64,000 bases of DNA, taken from assembly GCF_030463565.1 (NCBI RefSeq), contig NC_134675.1, positions 15,273,862 to 15,337,861 on the forward strand. Direction: 5' to 3'. A model generated the notes under the pieces. That model did no database searches. It was not told the origin of the DNA and saw only the letters and a program-made list of their open reading frames with translations. Made by a program: the position numbers and the translations under genes. Shown in pieces: positions 11,122 to 24,363 of this stretch. Source of the stretch: Pelecanus crispus. Lineage: Eukaryota > Chordata > Aves > Pelecaniformes > Pelecanidae. Numbering within the stretch: position 1 is the first letter of the stretch; each line of letters opens with the position of its first letter.

Positions 11122-13213
11122 TGAATTGTTAGCATGAAACATTATATTCCTCATGGTCCTTATTGTATTTCAAAGACCAGTCCAGAATGGCTTATCAATG
11201 AAATACTGATTTTTCTATTGCTATTTCTAGACTAGTTTTATTTATAACCAGTTCATACACCTTTCCACTTAGCCAAAAAATTTTACCCTGTCTGGTCAGC
11301 GCTTTCTGAATTAAAATACTTAATCAGATTCCTTTTTAGCCTTTGATTACTAAACTAAACACATCAAATTTTGTTTAATCTCCTCTCATGCTGTTGGTTT
11401 GCCATTTCCCAAATCATTTCAGTAGCTATTGCTGTGTTAAATTATTCTTTTTGTAAAATAAGTGGTAAGAGCTGTACATATTATGAACAAAGCATTATCT
11501 GGTTTTGGATGCTGTTCACTTTCAGAGCACTAATAATCTCATAGCAGTGTATAGTTGTCTTCAATATTAATAAGACCAGCTAGTCTACTAGATAGCAAGA
11601 CAAGCACCGCCAAGTTGAGCATACGCAATTTTAGCTGCTGACACATTTTTCTTTTGATGACATTTTTCTCTATAGCTTTGTCTTCAGGCAATGTTAGAAG
11701 ATAAATGTATCTCTAAAGCATATTTTGGTTTGCAGGGCCATACATAAGAATGAGCCTCTTCCTATACTCAAAGTACATTTCAGCATGAAGACAAAAGGGA
11801 AGGCTTACCTGAAGGTTTCTATTCACCCAGTTTCCTTTCATCTGTAAATCCTGCCCAATGCACAGCCAAAAAGATTATTCAGAATGGGAATAGAAATTTG
11901 TTTGTTGTCATTAGAGTTGATGATGCTCTGGAGATGGAAGAAACATGTTTCTGCCACAAAGTGCAGTTAAGCCAAACCAGTATTTTATAATATAAATATA
12001 AATACATTGCAGTGTAATGACTAGAGGTAGTTTTGTACAGAGGATGATGCCAGATGAGATATACACATATATATTTTTTTTTATATATTCTAGCTTGGAT
12101 AAGGGAAGGGGAGAGGGAAGTGTGTGAAGAGCTGAAACTTGGCTATGGCCACAAGAAGTTCCATTCTGTTCTGGCATTAAAGTGGTTTTGGAAACTGCCA
12201 ATCAATCAGATGGTATTAGCAACACTTTTTTGTGTCTCCATGTTTTCAAAAACTTGCGTCAAGAAATTGATTGCTTATCACAGCTGTAAAGCAGCAAACT
12301 TTGTTTCATGATACTGAAACTGAACATTCTGAAAAACAATTAAAAATAAATGCATGATGAAGTATACATGCACACAAATCTGTCGTCTTTTTTTTTTTAA
12401 ACTGAAATGCAGTAGCTATTTTTTGCTACAATATACTGTTTCTTAGGGTGTTCCAGTGAAGAGGAAACTACTGGTCCTTGCACAGAGAGAGCTGTTGGAA
12501 GGAGATTAATATTCTGAGTTGTCAGAAGTAACAACCCTAGACTGTCATATAAAATAGCATGCAAACAATGGAAATAAAAAGATAAGAATAAAGTATACTG
12601 TTGAAGCTAAACAATCCTCAAGGCTCTGCCAAAGTCAACATTGTCATTAAGAGCAAGCTGAAGGATTCCAGAAGTGAGACAAAGTTTGTATAGATGAAAT
12701 CACCAAAATGGGCTGTGACTGGCTGGTTCATTATTGAATGATGAAGTTGCTGCTGTATTTTTGAACGTGCTTGAAGAGCATCCAGAACTGGTGGACTAGA
12801 AGGAGCAAGTGTATTCATTACAGTGAATCCTGTTGCTCTTACATCATCTGCACAAAAAGAATCTGGCTTAATCTGCCAAGACAGCATTGCCTTTCAAAAC
12901 CCTGCACCAGCAAGCATTTCTTTTCTTTATGCATTTCATGTGAGGTTAAAAATGTGGTTGTTGGTACTGTGAGCTCATGATAACTTCTTAGGAAGTTGGC
13001 TGTCCCAGAGCTTGCAGAGATGAGCATGCAGCAGTTTGCACTGCACGCGGAAAGGGGCATGCAGGAAAGAGTTACAAGATAATGGACATTTTTCTTATAT
13101 TCCAATGTATAACAACAAATTATTCTCATCCTGTTAATATTATCTGTGTAATGAATAATTTATACTATTCTTGTTTTGTAAAATATTGTTCTTTAAAACC
13201 TCCATTGCCTCAC
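11122..13213. other. Non-coding spacer
   Basis: AT-rich sequence. Short frames at 11911-12311 and 12618-13129 have no recognisable domain or splice context. I see nothing else. Confidence 0.45.
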
Positions 13214-13418
13214 TGTTGTGGTTTAGCCCCAGCCAGCAACTAAGCACCATGCAGCCGCTCGCTCACTCCCCCTACCCCGATGGGAAGGGGGAGAGAATCA
13301 GAGGAGTAAGAGCGAGAAAAACTCCTGGGTTGAGATAAGAACAGTTTAATAATTGAAATAAAGTAAAATGCCAGCTACTAGGAAGAAAATTAACTCTATC
13401 CCAGCCGAAACCAGGACA
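13214..13418 (-). mobile_element. Internally deleted LTR copy
   Basis: Both ends of the main LTR family are present (TGTTGTGG on the left, CCAGGACA on the right), but the middle, about 360 bases including the TATA region, is missing; the join lies at about 13369-13371. The flanks CTCAC and CACAT do not form a clean 5-bp duplication, unlike the neighbouring copies. Confidence 0.85.
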
Positions 13419-14383
13419 CACATACATACACATGTTCTCTCTCTCTTACAAGTCTACTAGAAAATTTTCTGTTGAACTCTCTACCACTGCACCGCACCAG
13501 CATAAGGAAGATCTTGTCACAGTTTCTGGTATTAAAATCCACTTTCTCAGAAATTAATCAACCTGCTGCTATAAAATTCTCCACAAATGCTCTTATTCTT
13601 TGGGCTGACTATATGTGAGTAACAATTAAAGCAGGCGTGTGTGCTGATGAGGAAGGCAGACAATGCTTAGAACACAAAATACGTTTGGGGAGGGGTCAGG
13701 CACATTTCTTTGTCATACTCTGAAAAAAAAGTGATGTATAATTCAGGTCTATCATTTTAGCTACTATACTACTATGTTACTACTGTACTGTACATAAGTT
13801 ATGATTTCTAAGTCAGTCATTGAAACTTTTGCTACGTGTGTAGAATATGAATCCTGTGTGGATTCTTGAACACATCACATGTCCCCACCGGAGTGACATG
13901 GAGAATTCCACTTTACCAAGAGAGTAATGTCAATATACTCTTCTATTAGAAAATATGTGTAACATGAAAATTGAGGTTTTTGTCATAGCTCCTGGCTCCT
14001 GTAATGCAATATATAGCAGTTGCTCTGAAACCCCGGAGGCTGTAGCTTTGAGTTGTCTTTCTTTTATTACTTTGCACAAGCTCTCTTTTAGAACTGGGAG
14101 GGGAGGAGGGGTTAGAAATGTAAACATAAAACAAAGTGGTCAATGATACCTATATGGAAACATCCATTTTCAAACCCAGACTTCAGTTTTGTCTCCCAGA
14201 GTTAGACAGCTGCCAGACTCTGCTGTTTTTTGTACATTCTGTGGTCCACAGCTCCTGTTTGCATCACTGTTATAGTGGAATAACAGAAAACGTAACCATT
14301 TCTATATTGGCTAAGAAAGACTATTTTAAAACCTCTAAAATATAATTTAAAAAAACAAAAAAGAATTACCAGCAATAAGTAGA
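13419..14383. other. Non-coding spacer between two LTRs
   Basis: There is no retroviral coding sequence here, so the flanking LTRs are not the two ends of one provirus; the right-hand one has its own target duplication. Confidence 0.55.
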
Positions 14384-14947
14384 TGTCATGGTTTAGCCCC
14401 AGCCAGCAACTAAGCACCACGCAGCTGCTCGCTCACTCCCCCTACCCTGATGGGATGGGGGAGAGAATTGGAGGAGTAAGAGCGAGAAAAACTCCTGGGT
14501 TGAGATAAGAACAGTTTAATAATTGAAATAAAGTAAAATAGTAATGATAATAATAACAATATAATAATGATAATAATAATAATATACAAAGCAAGTGATG
14601 CACAATGCAATTGCTCACCACCTGCCGACCAATACCCAGACAGTTCCCAAGCAGCAATTGCTGCTCCCCAGCCAATCCCCCAGTTTATATACTGAGCATG
14701 ATGTCATATGGTATGGAATAGCCCTTTGGTCAGTTTGGATCAACTATCCTGGCTGTATCCCCTCCCAGTTTCTTGTGCACCTGGCAGAGCATGGGAAGCT
14801 GAAAAGTCCTTGACTAGTGTCAGTACTACTTAGCAACAACTAAAACATCAGTGTGTTATCAGCATTATTCTCATCCTAAATGCAAAACACAGCACTATGC
14901 CAGCTACTAGGAAGAAAATTAACTCTATCCCAGCTGAAACCAGGACA
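14384..14947 (-). mobile_element. Solo LTR with 5-bp target-site duplication GTAGA
   Basis: A complete 564-bp LTR from TGTCATGG to CCAGGACA. GTAGA precedes it (14379-14383) and follows it (14948-14952). A 5-bp duplication is usual for ERVL-type elements, among others. The sense strand is minus: TATATAAA reads on that strand at 14694-14701. The CRE site is mutated to TGATGTCA. An AT-rich trinucleotide stretch lies at 14538-14582. No internal region remains, consistent with LTR-LTR recombination. Confidence 0.93.
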
Positions 14948-16426
14948 GTAGACTAGAGCTAAGAACTCCAAACAGCCCATAGAATAAAACAGTGTATGAA
15001 AAATCACAAATATTTTTTAAATCTAATAATAAAAGGATGTTAAATTCCAGCTGACATTCAGATACACTTTCTTACCTCTTTTGGCTGCTTGTCTTCCTGG
15101 CCTTGAAACAACAGTCTTAATTCACTTTATAATCATCTATGTGAATCACAGGAAGACCATAAGGATCATAAAGATAAAGCACCACCACCTCCACAACAAA
15201 CCACCTCATTGGAGATCAAAACAGTACTACAGATCAAAATAAGTACTTCAAAATGTTTAATCTGTTTGTAAGTTGATCTATGTTTTTCCAGCCAAATTAC
15301 ACTCACTTTCCCAGAGTTCATTCTTGACTTACTACCCAAGCAGAGGTAAAAGCTCCTCTAGAGTAGTTATTTAGTATGTTAATTTATTCCACACAAACAA
15401 AAAAGTATCCTAATTTTTTTCAACCTTTAAGTATTATAGGTGAGCCTTTCAGAGGAACAGACAGCACCTGAATAAATTTATTACTTGCTTAGGCAGACTC
15501 ATGACTTTCATTTTTCTGTTTGACTTTGAGGTTGTAAAGTACGTTCAGATTCCCTTCCTTTACACTGTATGTATATGAAAGTCAGGAATTAAACTTCCCT
15601 TGAGCTTTTTCACAAGAAATGAAATGTTCTTGGAACATGTTGCTCTAAGAATCATTGCAAGAACATGATGATCCCTGATAGAAATAAATATTAATGGTGT
15701 CACAGTGTTCCTAAATATTTTCTTCTGCCAAAATTTTACTTATGTTTTCCTGACAATGACAAGACAAACATTGTTGAATTTAGTAGCTATATTAGATGTT
15801 AAACATACCATCATTTTTACTTATATTTATCTGTGAGTTGGTCTGGTCTAAGGACCGACTGCTGGCAAATATTTAGAACATCAATTATTTTAGTCATACA
15901 CATTAGATAAAAGCTTCACGTTATCAGGAAAACACATTTCTGAAACTGTTAATCCAGTGAAGGCTGATGACTGGAATTTATTTAAGAAAAACTAGAAGAG
16001 GACAGAGAATAAAGTAGTAATCTAGTTCTTTCCAGGCCATTTTTGTGCTTCTGGAAAAAATAGTGCGGGTTTCAAAAGACCATTTTGGTAAAAGCAACGT
16101 CTTTTTCAGTTCACAGATTGTAGCTTTAGATCAAATAATTTTTTTTTTTTTTTTTTTTTTATGTACACGTGTCTGAACTGTGCTGTAAAAAGAAAGATAA
16201 AAGAAGAAGGAAGTGAAAGAGGGGAGGAAGAAAGTAAAACAGAGGCAGGAATGTAATGAACTTTTTTTTCAAGACCTTTGGAATTTCTAGTTGGTTTTCA
16301 TTATGCAACACTGAGCCCCATCCAGGAAGACAAACTAGTGGAAATAGAACATATTACACTTGAGGGAAAGGAGCTATTTCAAAAACAGTGACCACATCTG
16401 AGCACTAACACTTATGTGAAGATGAT
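14948..16426. other. Non-coding spacer with a T22 run
   Basis: AT-rich and without a recognised gene. A run of 22 T lies at 16139-16160, followed by purine-rich sequence to about 16250. Confidence 0.5.
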
Positions 16427-17113
16427 AGGATAGAATAGAATAGAATAGAATAGAACAGAACAGAACAGAACAGAATATTTCAGTTGGAAGGGGCCTAGAG
16501 TGATCATCTAGTCCAACCGCCTGACCATTTCAGGGCTGACCAAAAGTTAAAGCATGTTATTAAGGGCATTGTCCAAATGCCTCTTAAACACTGACAGGCA
16601 TGGGACATTGACCATCTCTCTAGGAAGCCTGTTCCAGTGTTTGACCACCCTCTTGGTAAAGAAATGCTTCCTAATGTCCAGTTTAAACCTCCCCTGACGC
16701 AGCTTTGAACCATTCCTACGCGTCCTGTCACAGGATGCCAGGGAGAAGAGATCAGCACCTCCCTCTCCAATTCCCCTCCTCAGGAAGCTGTAGAGAGCAA
16801 TGAGGTCACCCCTCAGCCTCCTTTTCTCCAAAATACATAAACCCAAAGTCCTTAGCCACTCCTCATAGGACATTCCTTCCAGCCCTCTCACCAGCTTTGT
16901 TGCCCTCCTCTGGACGCATTCAAGGACCTGAGCATCCTTCTTAAATTGTGGGGCCCAGAACTGCACACAATACTCAGGGTGAAGCCGCAACAATGCTAAA
17001 TACAGCGGGATAATCGCGTCTTTAGACTGGCTGGTTATGCTGTGTTGATGCACCCCAGGATGCGGTTTGCCCTCTTGGCTGTCAGGGCACACTGCTGACT
17101 CATATTGAGCCTG
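16427..17113 (-). mobile_element. CR1 fragment (3' part), interrupted by an LTR
   Basis: Antisense CR1 of a third type. Its 3' tail has expanded into a pentanucleotide array (TAGAA/CAGAA) at 16427-16476. The body gives an open ORF2 C-terminus over 16547-17092 with the motifs [16 protein letters not shown] and [12 protein letters not shown]. It stops at the LTR at 17114 and resumes at 17652. Confidence 0.9.
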
Positions 17114-17651
17114 TGTTGTGGTTTAACCCAGCAGGCAGCTAAACACCACACAGCTGTTTGCTCACACACACCCCCACCACCATCACAGTGGGTTGGGGGA
17201 AAGAATCAAAAAAAAGAAGTAAAATTCATGGGTTGAGATAAAGGTTTAAGTTTAATAGGACAGAAAAGGAAGACAAAATAATAATATACAAAACGAGTGA
17301 TACACAATGCAATTGCTCACCACCTGCTGACCGACGCCCAGACAGTTCCCGAGCAGCAATCACTGCCCCCCAGCCAACTCCCCCCAGTTTATACACTGAG
17401 CATAATGTCATATGGTATGGAATAGCCCTTTGGTCAGTTTGGATCAGCTGTCCTGGCTGTGCCCCCTCCCAGCTTCTTTTGCACCTGGCAGAGCACGGGA
17501 AGCTGAAAAGTCCTTGACTAGTGTCAGTACTACTTAGCAACAACTAAAACATCAGTGTGTTATCAGCATTATTCTCATCCTAAATGCAAAAGACAGCACT
17601 ATGCCTGCTACTAGGAAGAAAATTAACTCTATCCCAGCTGAAACCAGGACA
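17114..17651 (-). mobile_element. Solo LTR nested in a CR1, duplication GCCTG
   Basis: A 538-bp LTR of the main family from TGTTGTGG to CCAGGACA, flanked by GCCTG at 17109-17113 and 17652-17656. Removing the LTR and one copy of the duplication restores continuous CR1 sequence, so the insertion post-dates the CR1. The TATA box is degraded (TTTATACA at 17388-17395). Confidence 0.94.
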
Positions 17652-17763
17652 GCCTGCTGTCAACCAGCACCCCCAGATCCCTTTCTGCAGGGCTGCTCTC
17701 CAGCCACTCCTCTCCCAATTTATACTTGTGCCTGACGTTACTCTGTCCTAGGTGCAGAATCCA
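17652..17763 (-). mobile_element. CR1 fragment, upstream continuation of the 16427 copy
   Basis: Continues the ORF2 reading (RDLGVLVD region) interrupted by the LTR, then breaks off near a CACACA stretch at about 17763-17800. The element is 5'-truncated here. Confidence 0.85.
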
Positions 17764-20069
17764 GAATGATGTCAAAGCCTCACACACACACCCCCTTTTT
17801 TTAAGGGGGGATTTTGCATGGAAATTTGGAGACAAACTTGGTTCCAAAATTAATTATATACTGCTATCCCATAGGACTACCTAGAAGTACCACTGAGGCT
17901 ATGAGTCAGGAAGGTCTTGTGGCCTTAACTAGCATGGCCCAGCAGGCACAAACAAAATGTCTTAAACCCTGTGTTTAACTTATGCCTATAAAAAAAACAT
18001 TAAGATGTGGAGAAATACAACTCAGATGACTGAAAGGAAAGGCATTGGAGCTTAAACCTTGTGGCATATGATGAAAGGTCTGAATGGAAATGTAAATGAG
18101 AGCAGACTAGAGCAGTTAGCAGTACAAAAGTAGTTATGACTACAGAAAGGTGTGTGGCATAGAATGAGTATAGATGCCATAAGGGCTATAGAACAGATCA
18201 GTTATCCTTAACTGGGAACACAGAACAAGACAAGCAAAACAAGAAATAAATAGATACAGCAACAGGAGGGGAAAAAAAAGAGTAGGAAAAGGACATGGAC
18301 AATGGAGGTAGAAAATGGTGAGAAAGAGGAAGGTGGGAGAACAATTTTGTTTTAGAAGGAAAAAATTGATAACAGTTTATTTTTCAGTACGGAGTGGGGA
18401 GGCAGTTTGAAAGGGGGGAGTATGGTAGAGACTGTGCATGGAAAAGAAACTGCAGAGAGATATTTAGGGAGACATTTTAAGGTCATTCATTTCTGTATAT
18501 TGGCAGTAATCCATTGTGGAGAACAGACAGCTACTGTAGTTGTTAGTAAAGATAAATGTCATTGAATTATAAATGAACATAATGGAAAAACTTCATCTCT
18601 AGTCATTGTGTAAAATTAGGAGTGGGACATACTGGCTGTGTGGGCCTGGTGAATGCCAGGTGCATGAGTGAGTAGTGAGCATTGGGAAAGGGTGTCCTAT
18701 TCAAGTGGTCTATTCAGCTCTTACACCAGCACTGTAATGTCATGATTTTTTCTGCTCTGACTTCTGAGTACAAACCAAAGAATAGTAAACACTAAGTACT
18801 TTGATGACTATCTCAGCACGTCCATATGTTTCTGCTTGCATGTTCAATGCAATGGCAGAGAGGAAAGGACTTACCTTTACTTTGATGATCGTTCATAAAG
18901 GCATCTATGATCACACCACACCAGTTCACAATGCACAACAGGCTATCACAGCCCCAACTATTCAGTCAGAGATTAAACCTGGTTAGATATTAAAGTCTTT
19001 ATCTCTTCTGACATACAAAATTTTCATTACCAAAAATTCATTATTTTAATGGGTGAAAGTTTACTTGCCAGGTCATCACTCTGGAAGACTTCAGCCTTCC
19101 AGGTGGAAGTCTTAAGTCTCTAAGCCTGTCAGTGCTCTTAGATGTACAGAGCTCTCCATGTCTGCTTCTTTCCCTGGAATGACAGGTCTCCCTTTTGCTG
19201 TCATACTGAACAGTGGCATTTGGCTCTTGCAGCCAGCACAGTAGCTAAGGGGTGTTTTATTCTTTTGTGAAGTATCTTTTCCTTTTACCCAGTGTAGTCT
19301 GAACAAAGTCACAGTGATGGTGTTGCTCCCACTATTCCCATGCTATACAGCTATTGCTTTCTAAGTGTCTATTTTCTGTCTTCTCAGCTTTGGCTGTTTT
19401 TTCCCCCCACTATTCTGTACATCACACATTATTTGTCCTTTTGCATACACATTTGATAATGACACAACTGCTTTTCCAATAACCTGCTTCCTCTGTCACA
19501 ACCATTAAACATGTTAATAGCCCATTTGCTGGAGACTGCACTGTCTGAATACAAAATTAACTGAGTTTACACAGACTACCATGTAGGTGGTGTTGTACAG
19601 TATTGGGAGAATGACCAATTACAACCACTGGTATAAATTAATTGGCCTACTCAGCCAGGAGACTGATAAACAGCAGGAGCAGAATGAACTACACACAGCT
19701 AGCCATTAAAGGCAGCCTTCTAGAAAAATTATTAAGGCCTGTTATCTACAAGTATAGCCTAAGAAACCATATATATTGGAAACAGATTCACTAGTGGAAT
19801 ACTTAAGTAGAAACTGAAGAATGTATTTTATAATGCAACTTCTGCATGTTTAAATAAAATACATCTGGTATGACAGTAGCTAGTAGGGAGAAACTAGGAG
19901 TGATCCAGATTGCATTAGTAAAAAACTCTTCTGAAATTCCTTTAAAAAAACCCCAACCCTGCAAACTAAAACATATCCCTTTCCTTTTTCCTGGAGCAGC
20001 ACAGAAGAGAGAATAACGAAAGGTATTTGGGAGGTGGATAACTTACAGGTGAATCACTAAGCACACTGT
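17764..20069. other. Non-coding spacer
   Basis: I see no repeat or convincing exon. The frames at 18801-18986 and 19112-19312 are short and without recognisable motifs. Confidence 0.45.
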
Positions 20070-21198
20070 TGTGGTGGGTTGACCCTGGCTGGATGCCAGG
20101 TGCCCACCAAAGCCATTCTATCACTCCCCCTCCTCAGATGGACAGGGGAGAGAAAAATATAATGAAAAGCTCATGGGTCGAGATAAGGACAGGGAGAGAT
20201 CACTCACCAATTACCGTCACGGGCAAAACAGACTCGACTCAGGGAAATCAGTTTATTACCAGTCAAATCAGAGTAGGATAACAAAAAATAAAAACTAAAT
20301 CTTAAAACACCTCCCCCCCACCCCTCCCTTCTTCCTGGGCTCAACTTCACTCCCCATTTTCTCTACCCCCTCCCCTACCAGTAGCGCAGGGGGATGGGGG
20401 GAATGGGAGTTGCAGTCAGTTCATCACATGTTATTTCTGCCACTCCTTCCTCCTCAAGGGGAGGGCTCCTCACATTCTTCCCCTGCTCCAGCATGGGGTC
20501 CCTCACATGGGAGACAGTCCTCCACAAACTTCTCCAACGTGAGTCCTTCCCACGAGCTGCAGTTCTTCATGAACTGTTCCACCATGTGTCCCTTCCACGG
20601 GGTGCAGTCCTTCAGGAGCTGACTGCTCCAGCATGGGTCCCCCACAGGGTCACAAGTCCTGCCAGCAAACCTGCTCCAGAATGGGCTCCTCTCTCCACAG
20701 GGCCACAGGTCCTGCCAGGAGCCTGCTCCAGCATGGGCTTCCCACAGGGTCACAGCCTCCTTCAGGCATCCACCTGCTCTGGCGTGGGGTCCTCCACAGG
20801 CTGCAGGTAGATATCTGCTCCACCGTTAACCTCCATGGGCTGCAGGAGGACAGCCTGCCTCACCATGGTCTTCACCACAGGCTGCAGAGGAATCTCTGCT
20901 CCTGTGCCTGGAGCACCTCCTCCCCCTCCTTCTTCACTGACCTTGGTGTCTGCAGAGTTGTTTCTCTCACATATTCTCACTCCTCTCTCCAGCTGAAGCT
21001 GTGAAGGTTCCCCTCCCCTTCTTAAATATGTATCACAGAGGCGCTACCACCATCGCTGATTGTCTCGGCCTTGGCCAGCGGCGGGTCCATCTTGGAGCCG
21101 GCTGGCATTGGACATAGGGGAAGCTTCTAGTAGCTTCTCACAGAAGCCACCCCTGTAGCCCCCCTGCTACCAAAACCTTGCCACGCAAACCAAATACA
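20070..21198 (-). mobile_element. Solo LTR of a second family, duplication ACTGT
   Basis: An 1129-bp element running from TGTGGTGGG to AAATACA with a perfect 5-bp duplication ACTGT at 20065-20069 and 21199-21203. A TATA-like AT-rich site reads on the minus strand at 21022-21030, so the sense direction is minus. The middle is built from imperfect repeats. Open frames on both strands (20394-20810, 20633-21004) arise from the repeat and are not genes. No gag, pol or env is adjacent. Confidence 0.88.
20480..20910. repeat. Imperfect tandem repeats inside the LTR
   Basis: Recurring modules around CTCCAGCATGGG, CCACAGGGTCACA and CACAGGCTGCAG repeat at intervals of roughly 35-65 bases, with divergence between units. 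Confidence 0.7.
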
Positions 21199-24100
21199 AC
21201 TGTCCCTTCTCTAACCTGCAAGGTGAGATCTGGTGGATGCTCTCAGAGCACATCTATCAGGTTAGGATGCAAGGAAACCGTCCCGGAGATTGGTCATTGC
21301 CACCCTCTCCTGGTACTCAGTCACCCTGGGGCTAGAACAGTCACCTCAGGTGTTGGAGACTTGAGATCATTTTACTTTGCAGCCTCTGACCATTTCTGTT
21401 TGGCTTTGATTCTGCTTGAAAATGAGAAAGGGAATACTGGTATGTGGATTGTATCAAGGCACACTTCCTTCATAATTCTCGCTCTGTAGTTTATGGTAGA
21501 AACTAATCCATTGTCCCTATGTCTGCGATCATCAGAAATTCAAGTGTCACTTGTAGAGAGAGGAACGTAAGAGATTCTTGAGTGAAAAGAACAGGAAAAA
21601 AGGGGAGGTGGAGAGAGAGATATGCCACCTCATTCTAGGGAAATTCCTTACGTACAAGTTATTGCAAACTAGAAGACTATCTAAGGAGCTATCACTGTAC
21701 AATTGAGGAGCTAACTCCAAGGAGCTATGCCTATACAATTCATATAGCCTTCCCAAGACATTTGCTGTCAATGACAGTCTAGATGGATCATTAGCTTTAC
21801 CTGCTCCAGCCATTCTTATGTTCATGGGTTTAGTTTCTCAGAGCTGGATTTCGCCTCCACCATAGTTTCCTTCCTCTCAAAACCACACCCTCCCCAATAT
21901 CATACTCAGGCTGCAGTTCCTACATAGGAACTGAAGGAAAGATGCCTCTTTCCTTTCAGTCAGACCCATTCCCTCATATCAGAGGAACACAGTCACTTGG
22001 CTCCAGTTCCAACATCTATTATCACTTATCCCTGCCATGTGTGCTTCACAATCTGTGCCACTTTCCGACCGCTCAGCCACCCTCTGCTTCTATGATTCAA
22101 CTTCTGAAGGTTGCCACCAGCCTGAACGCCTTCTCTGTGAGAGCTATATGATGTGTCCTACATGCTATTGGAACTACCCAGGGCAAGAATGAGTTATATA
22201 TCTGTGCCATGGTCAAATCCTATATCTTGCCTGATGCAGCCAACTCAACTGTAACTGGCAAAAATTTAACCCTAAATGAAGGAAAGGGTAAATGCATTCC
22301 TCTTCTAATCTAGATTATGGAAAACACAGCTCACCCCCAAACCAGACCAACCTGGGAGAGAGTACCTCATTATATGGTCTGTCTCTAGAAGATAAACGCA
22401 CCTGCTATTTCCCTCCTTCTTGTACAAGCATTCAAAACAGTTCCATCTTGGAAGAAATCCCTACCCCCCCCCCCCCCCTTCAGCCATCTAAATATTGGCC
22501 TGCTGCTAAAACAAGGTCCACACTGGGCTCCATCCAAGCCCTACATGCTGCCCCACCTACTGGGGATAACACAAGAGTTGCTCCCAAACCAGAACCTGGG
22601 ACAGCAGGGGTTAATGGGGGGTGATTGGGAGAGGAGGGTGAGATGAAAGAAAATAACCCAACACTCTTCCCAGCTTGTTTGATGAAGATGCGACCTGGCA
22701 GCATTGAAAAGCTTCAAGATTAATGGAGAAAAGGCAGAATCTGACAGCTTTTCCACTAGTTTCACTCCTCCTGGGTGGGCTGATTGCTCTTGAATGTCAC
22801 TTGCTACTTAATCTTGTGTATCTGAAACAGACTGACCTGTTTGGGGAGCCCCACTTGCTCTGTATAGACATCAGTTGGCAAGGCAGATAAAAGGAAACTA
22901 CATTGAATTACTCTCATGCCTTTTATAGAGCACTTTCTGACTACAAAATAATTAGCAGCCCCATCCAACAAAACCTGTTGTGGTTAGGGTACTCTTTAAA
23001 CACCAAAAGTGAGGAGAAGCAAGTATCCCTTACTCTCTTTCAGCTGCTTCCTAGAGGTACCATAAAACCAAGACATGTTTATACTCAAATGGAAACATCT
23101 CTAGATAATATTGTCATTTAATATCACCTCACTGTCTGTGGGATGCTTGCATTGATTTTTTTTTTTTGAATGATTGATTTCTGTTTGCAAGATGAAGATT
23201 TGCTGCAGAGTTAACAATTTATGTGTTATATACTTTCCCTGCTGAGCAGAAAAAAACCCTTATATACTACTCTAAAAATGCATGTCCCATGTGTAAAAAT
23301 GCATGTGTCCCACTCAGTGAACATAGAACATGATGCATTCTCCCTTGTAGTATATAAAGGGGGGGCATGGGAGACTAAAAGTTAAGGTTTTTTTTTTTTC
23401 TCCTTCTGCAGCAAAATCAGATGGTGACTGTCTTGCAAAAGACATCTGATTCTTTTTTTAAGCCCAGAATTTCAAGTCTAGTTCTTCCTTATCTTTCACC
23501 CCTGTCATACCATTTATGGCAATCTAGAAATAGTAGCAAATAAAAATAGCAGTCCCCAATAGTTTGTGAAATTTGCTTCATATCCCAAACTGATTCTAGT
23601 GCTATAAATCTGAGTTTCTTCCTTTTTGTTAATAAAGATTAATTCGGAGCTATACTAGTGAATAGCAGACAGCTGACACAGCTGCTCAGTTTATAATCAG
23701 CAACACAAGCAAAACTCTGATAGTGTTTGAACTGGAAGTTAACATTTGAACTTCTGAAGCATCTGAAAATTTAGGTCTGCTTTGTTGCCACACAAATTCA
23801 CTTCTGCCTCGTGTTAGACAATTGTCTAAAATAGATTACACCGAGCCAATTTGACACAGGATGTATCTATCATAAAGTCTTCTAATTTTTTTCTTTTTCA
23901 AATAAAAAAAAAAATCACAATTAAGTTTGAAAAATTTAAGCTGTGTCACACCAGCTTTTAGTGAGGAAAAGCATCCCAGATCAAACACCACCACCATCAC
24001 TGTGTTTCAACTGGCACCTAAAAAACAGCTAGTATGAGATGACTGCACCTTCATCAATTATGTAGATCTGTTCAGCTGAGAAAAAAAAAATTTGCTCTGT

Positions 24101-24363
24101 TCTGTGCAGTTTTTTACAGCATTTTTCCTCAGATCTAAGTGGCACTTTATAGGAAGAAAATGTGATTTTACACAAAGACTTGTAACAAACTAGGGGAATA
24201 GCAGCCACTTCACTGGGTTTTTTTCAGCTGACTAATTTCTATGCCCTTCAGAAGAAGACAGAAGATATAAACTGAATGATGAATCACTTCAGTGAAAGTG
24301 TCACAAAGCTCTGTTATTTTATTTATTTATTACTATTTTTAATAAGGAAATTCTCAGACACCG
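21199..24363. other. Non-coding spacer
   Basis: No gene recognised. It contains a C15 run at 22464-22478 and several A/T runs (about 23157-23167, 23390-23399, 23901-23913). Confidence 0.45.

Noticed and set aside
10611..11132. 173-codon plus-strand open frame
   Set aside because: It is antisense to the CR1 ORF2 fragment at 10212-11092 and has no motif of its own.
13214..14947. Two same-orientation LTRs about 1 kb apart as ends of one provirus
   Set aside because: The second LTR has its own 5-bp duplication and no retroviral coding sequence lies between them.
16139..16260. T22 run as the reversed poly(A) of a processed pseudogene
   Set aside because: No polyadenylation signal or coding remnant follows on the minus strand.
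20394..21004. Overlapping plus-strand frames of 138 and 123 codons
   Set aside because: They lie in the repeat array of an LTR, antisense to its transcription.
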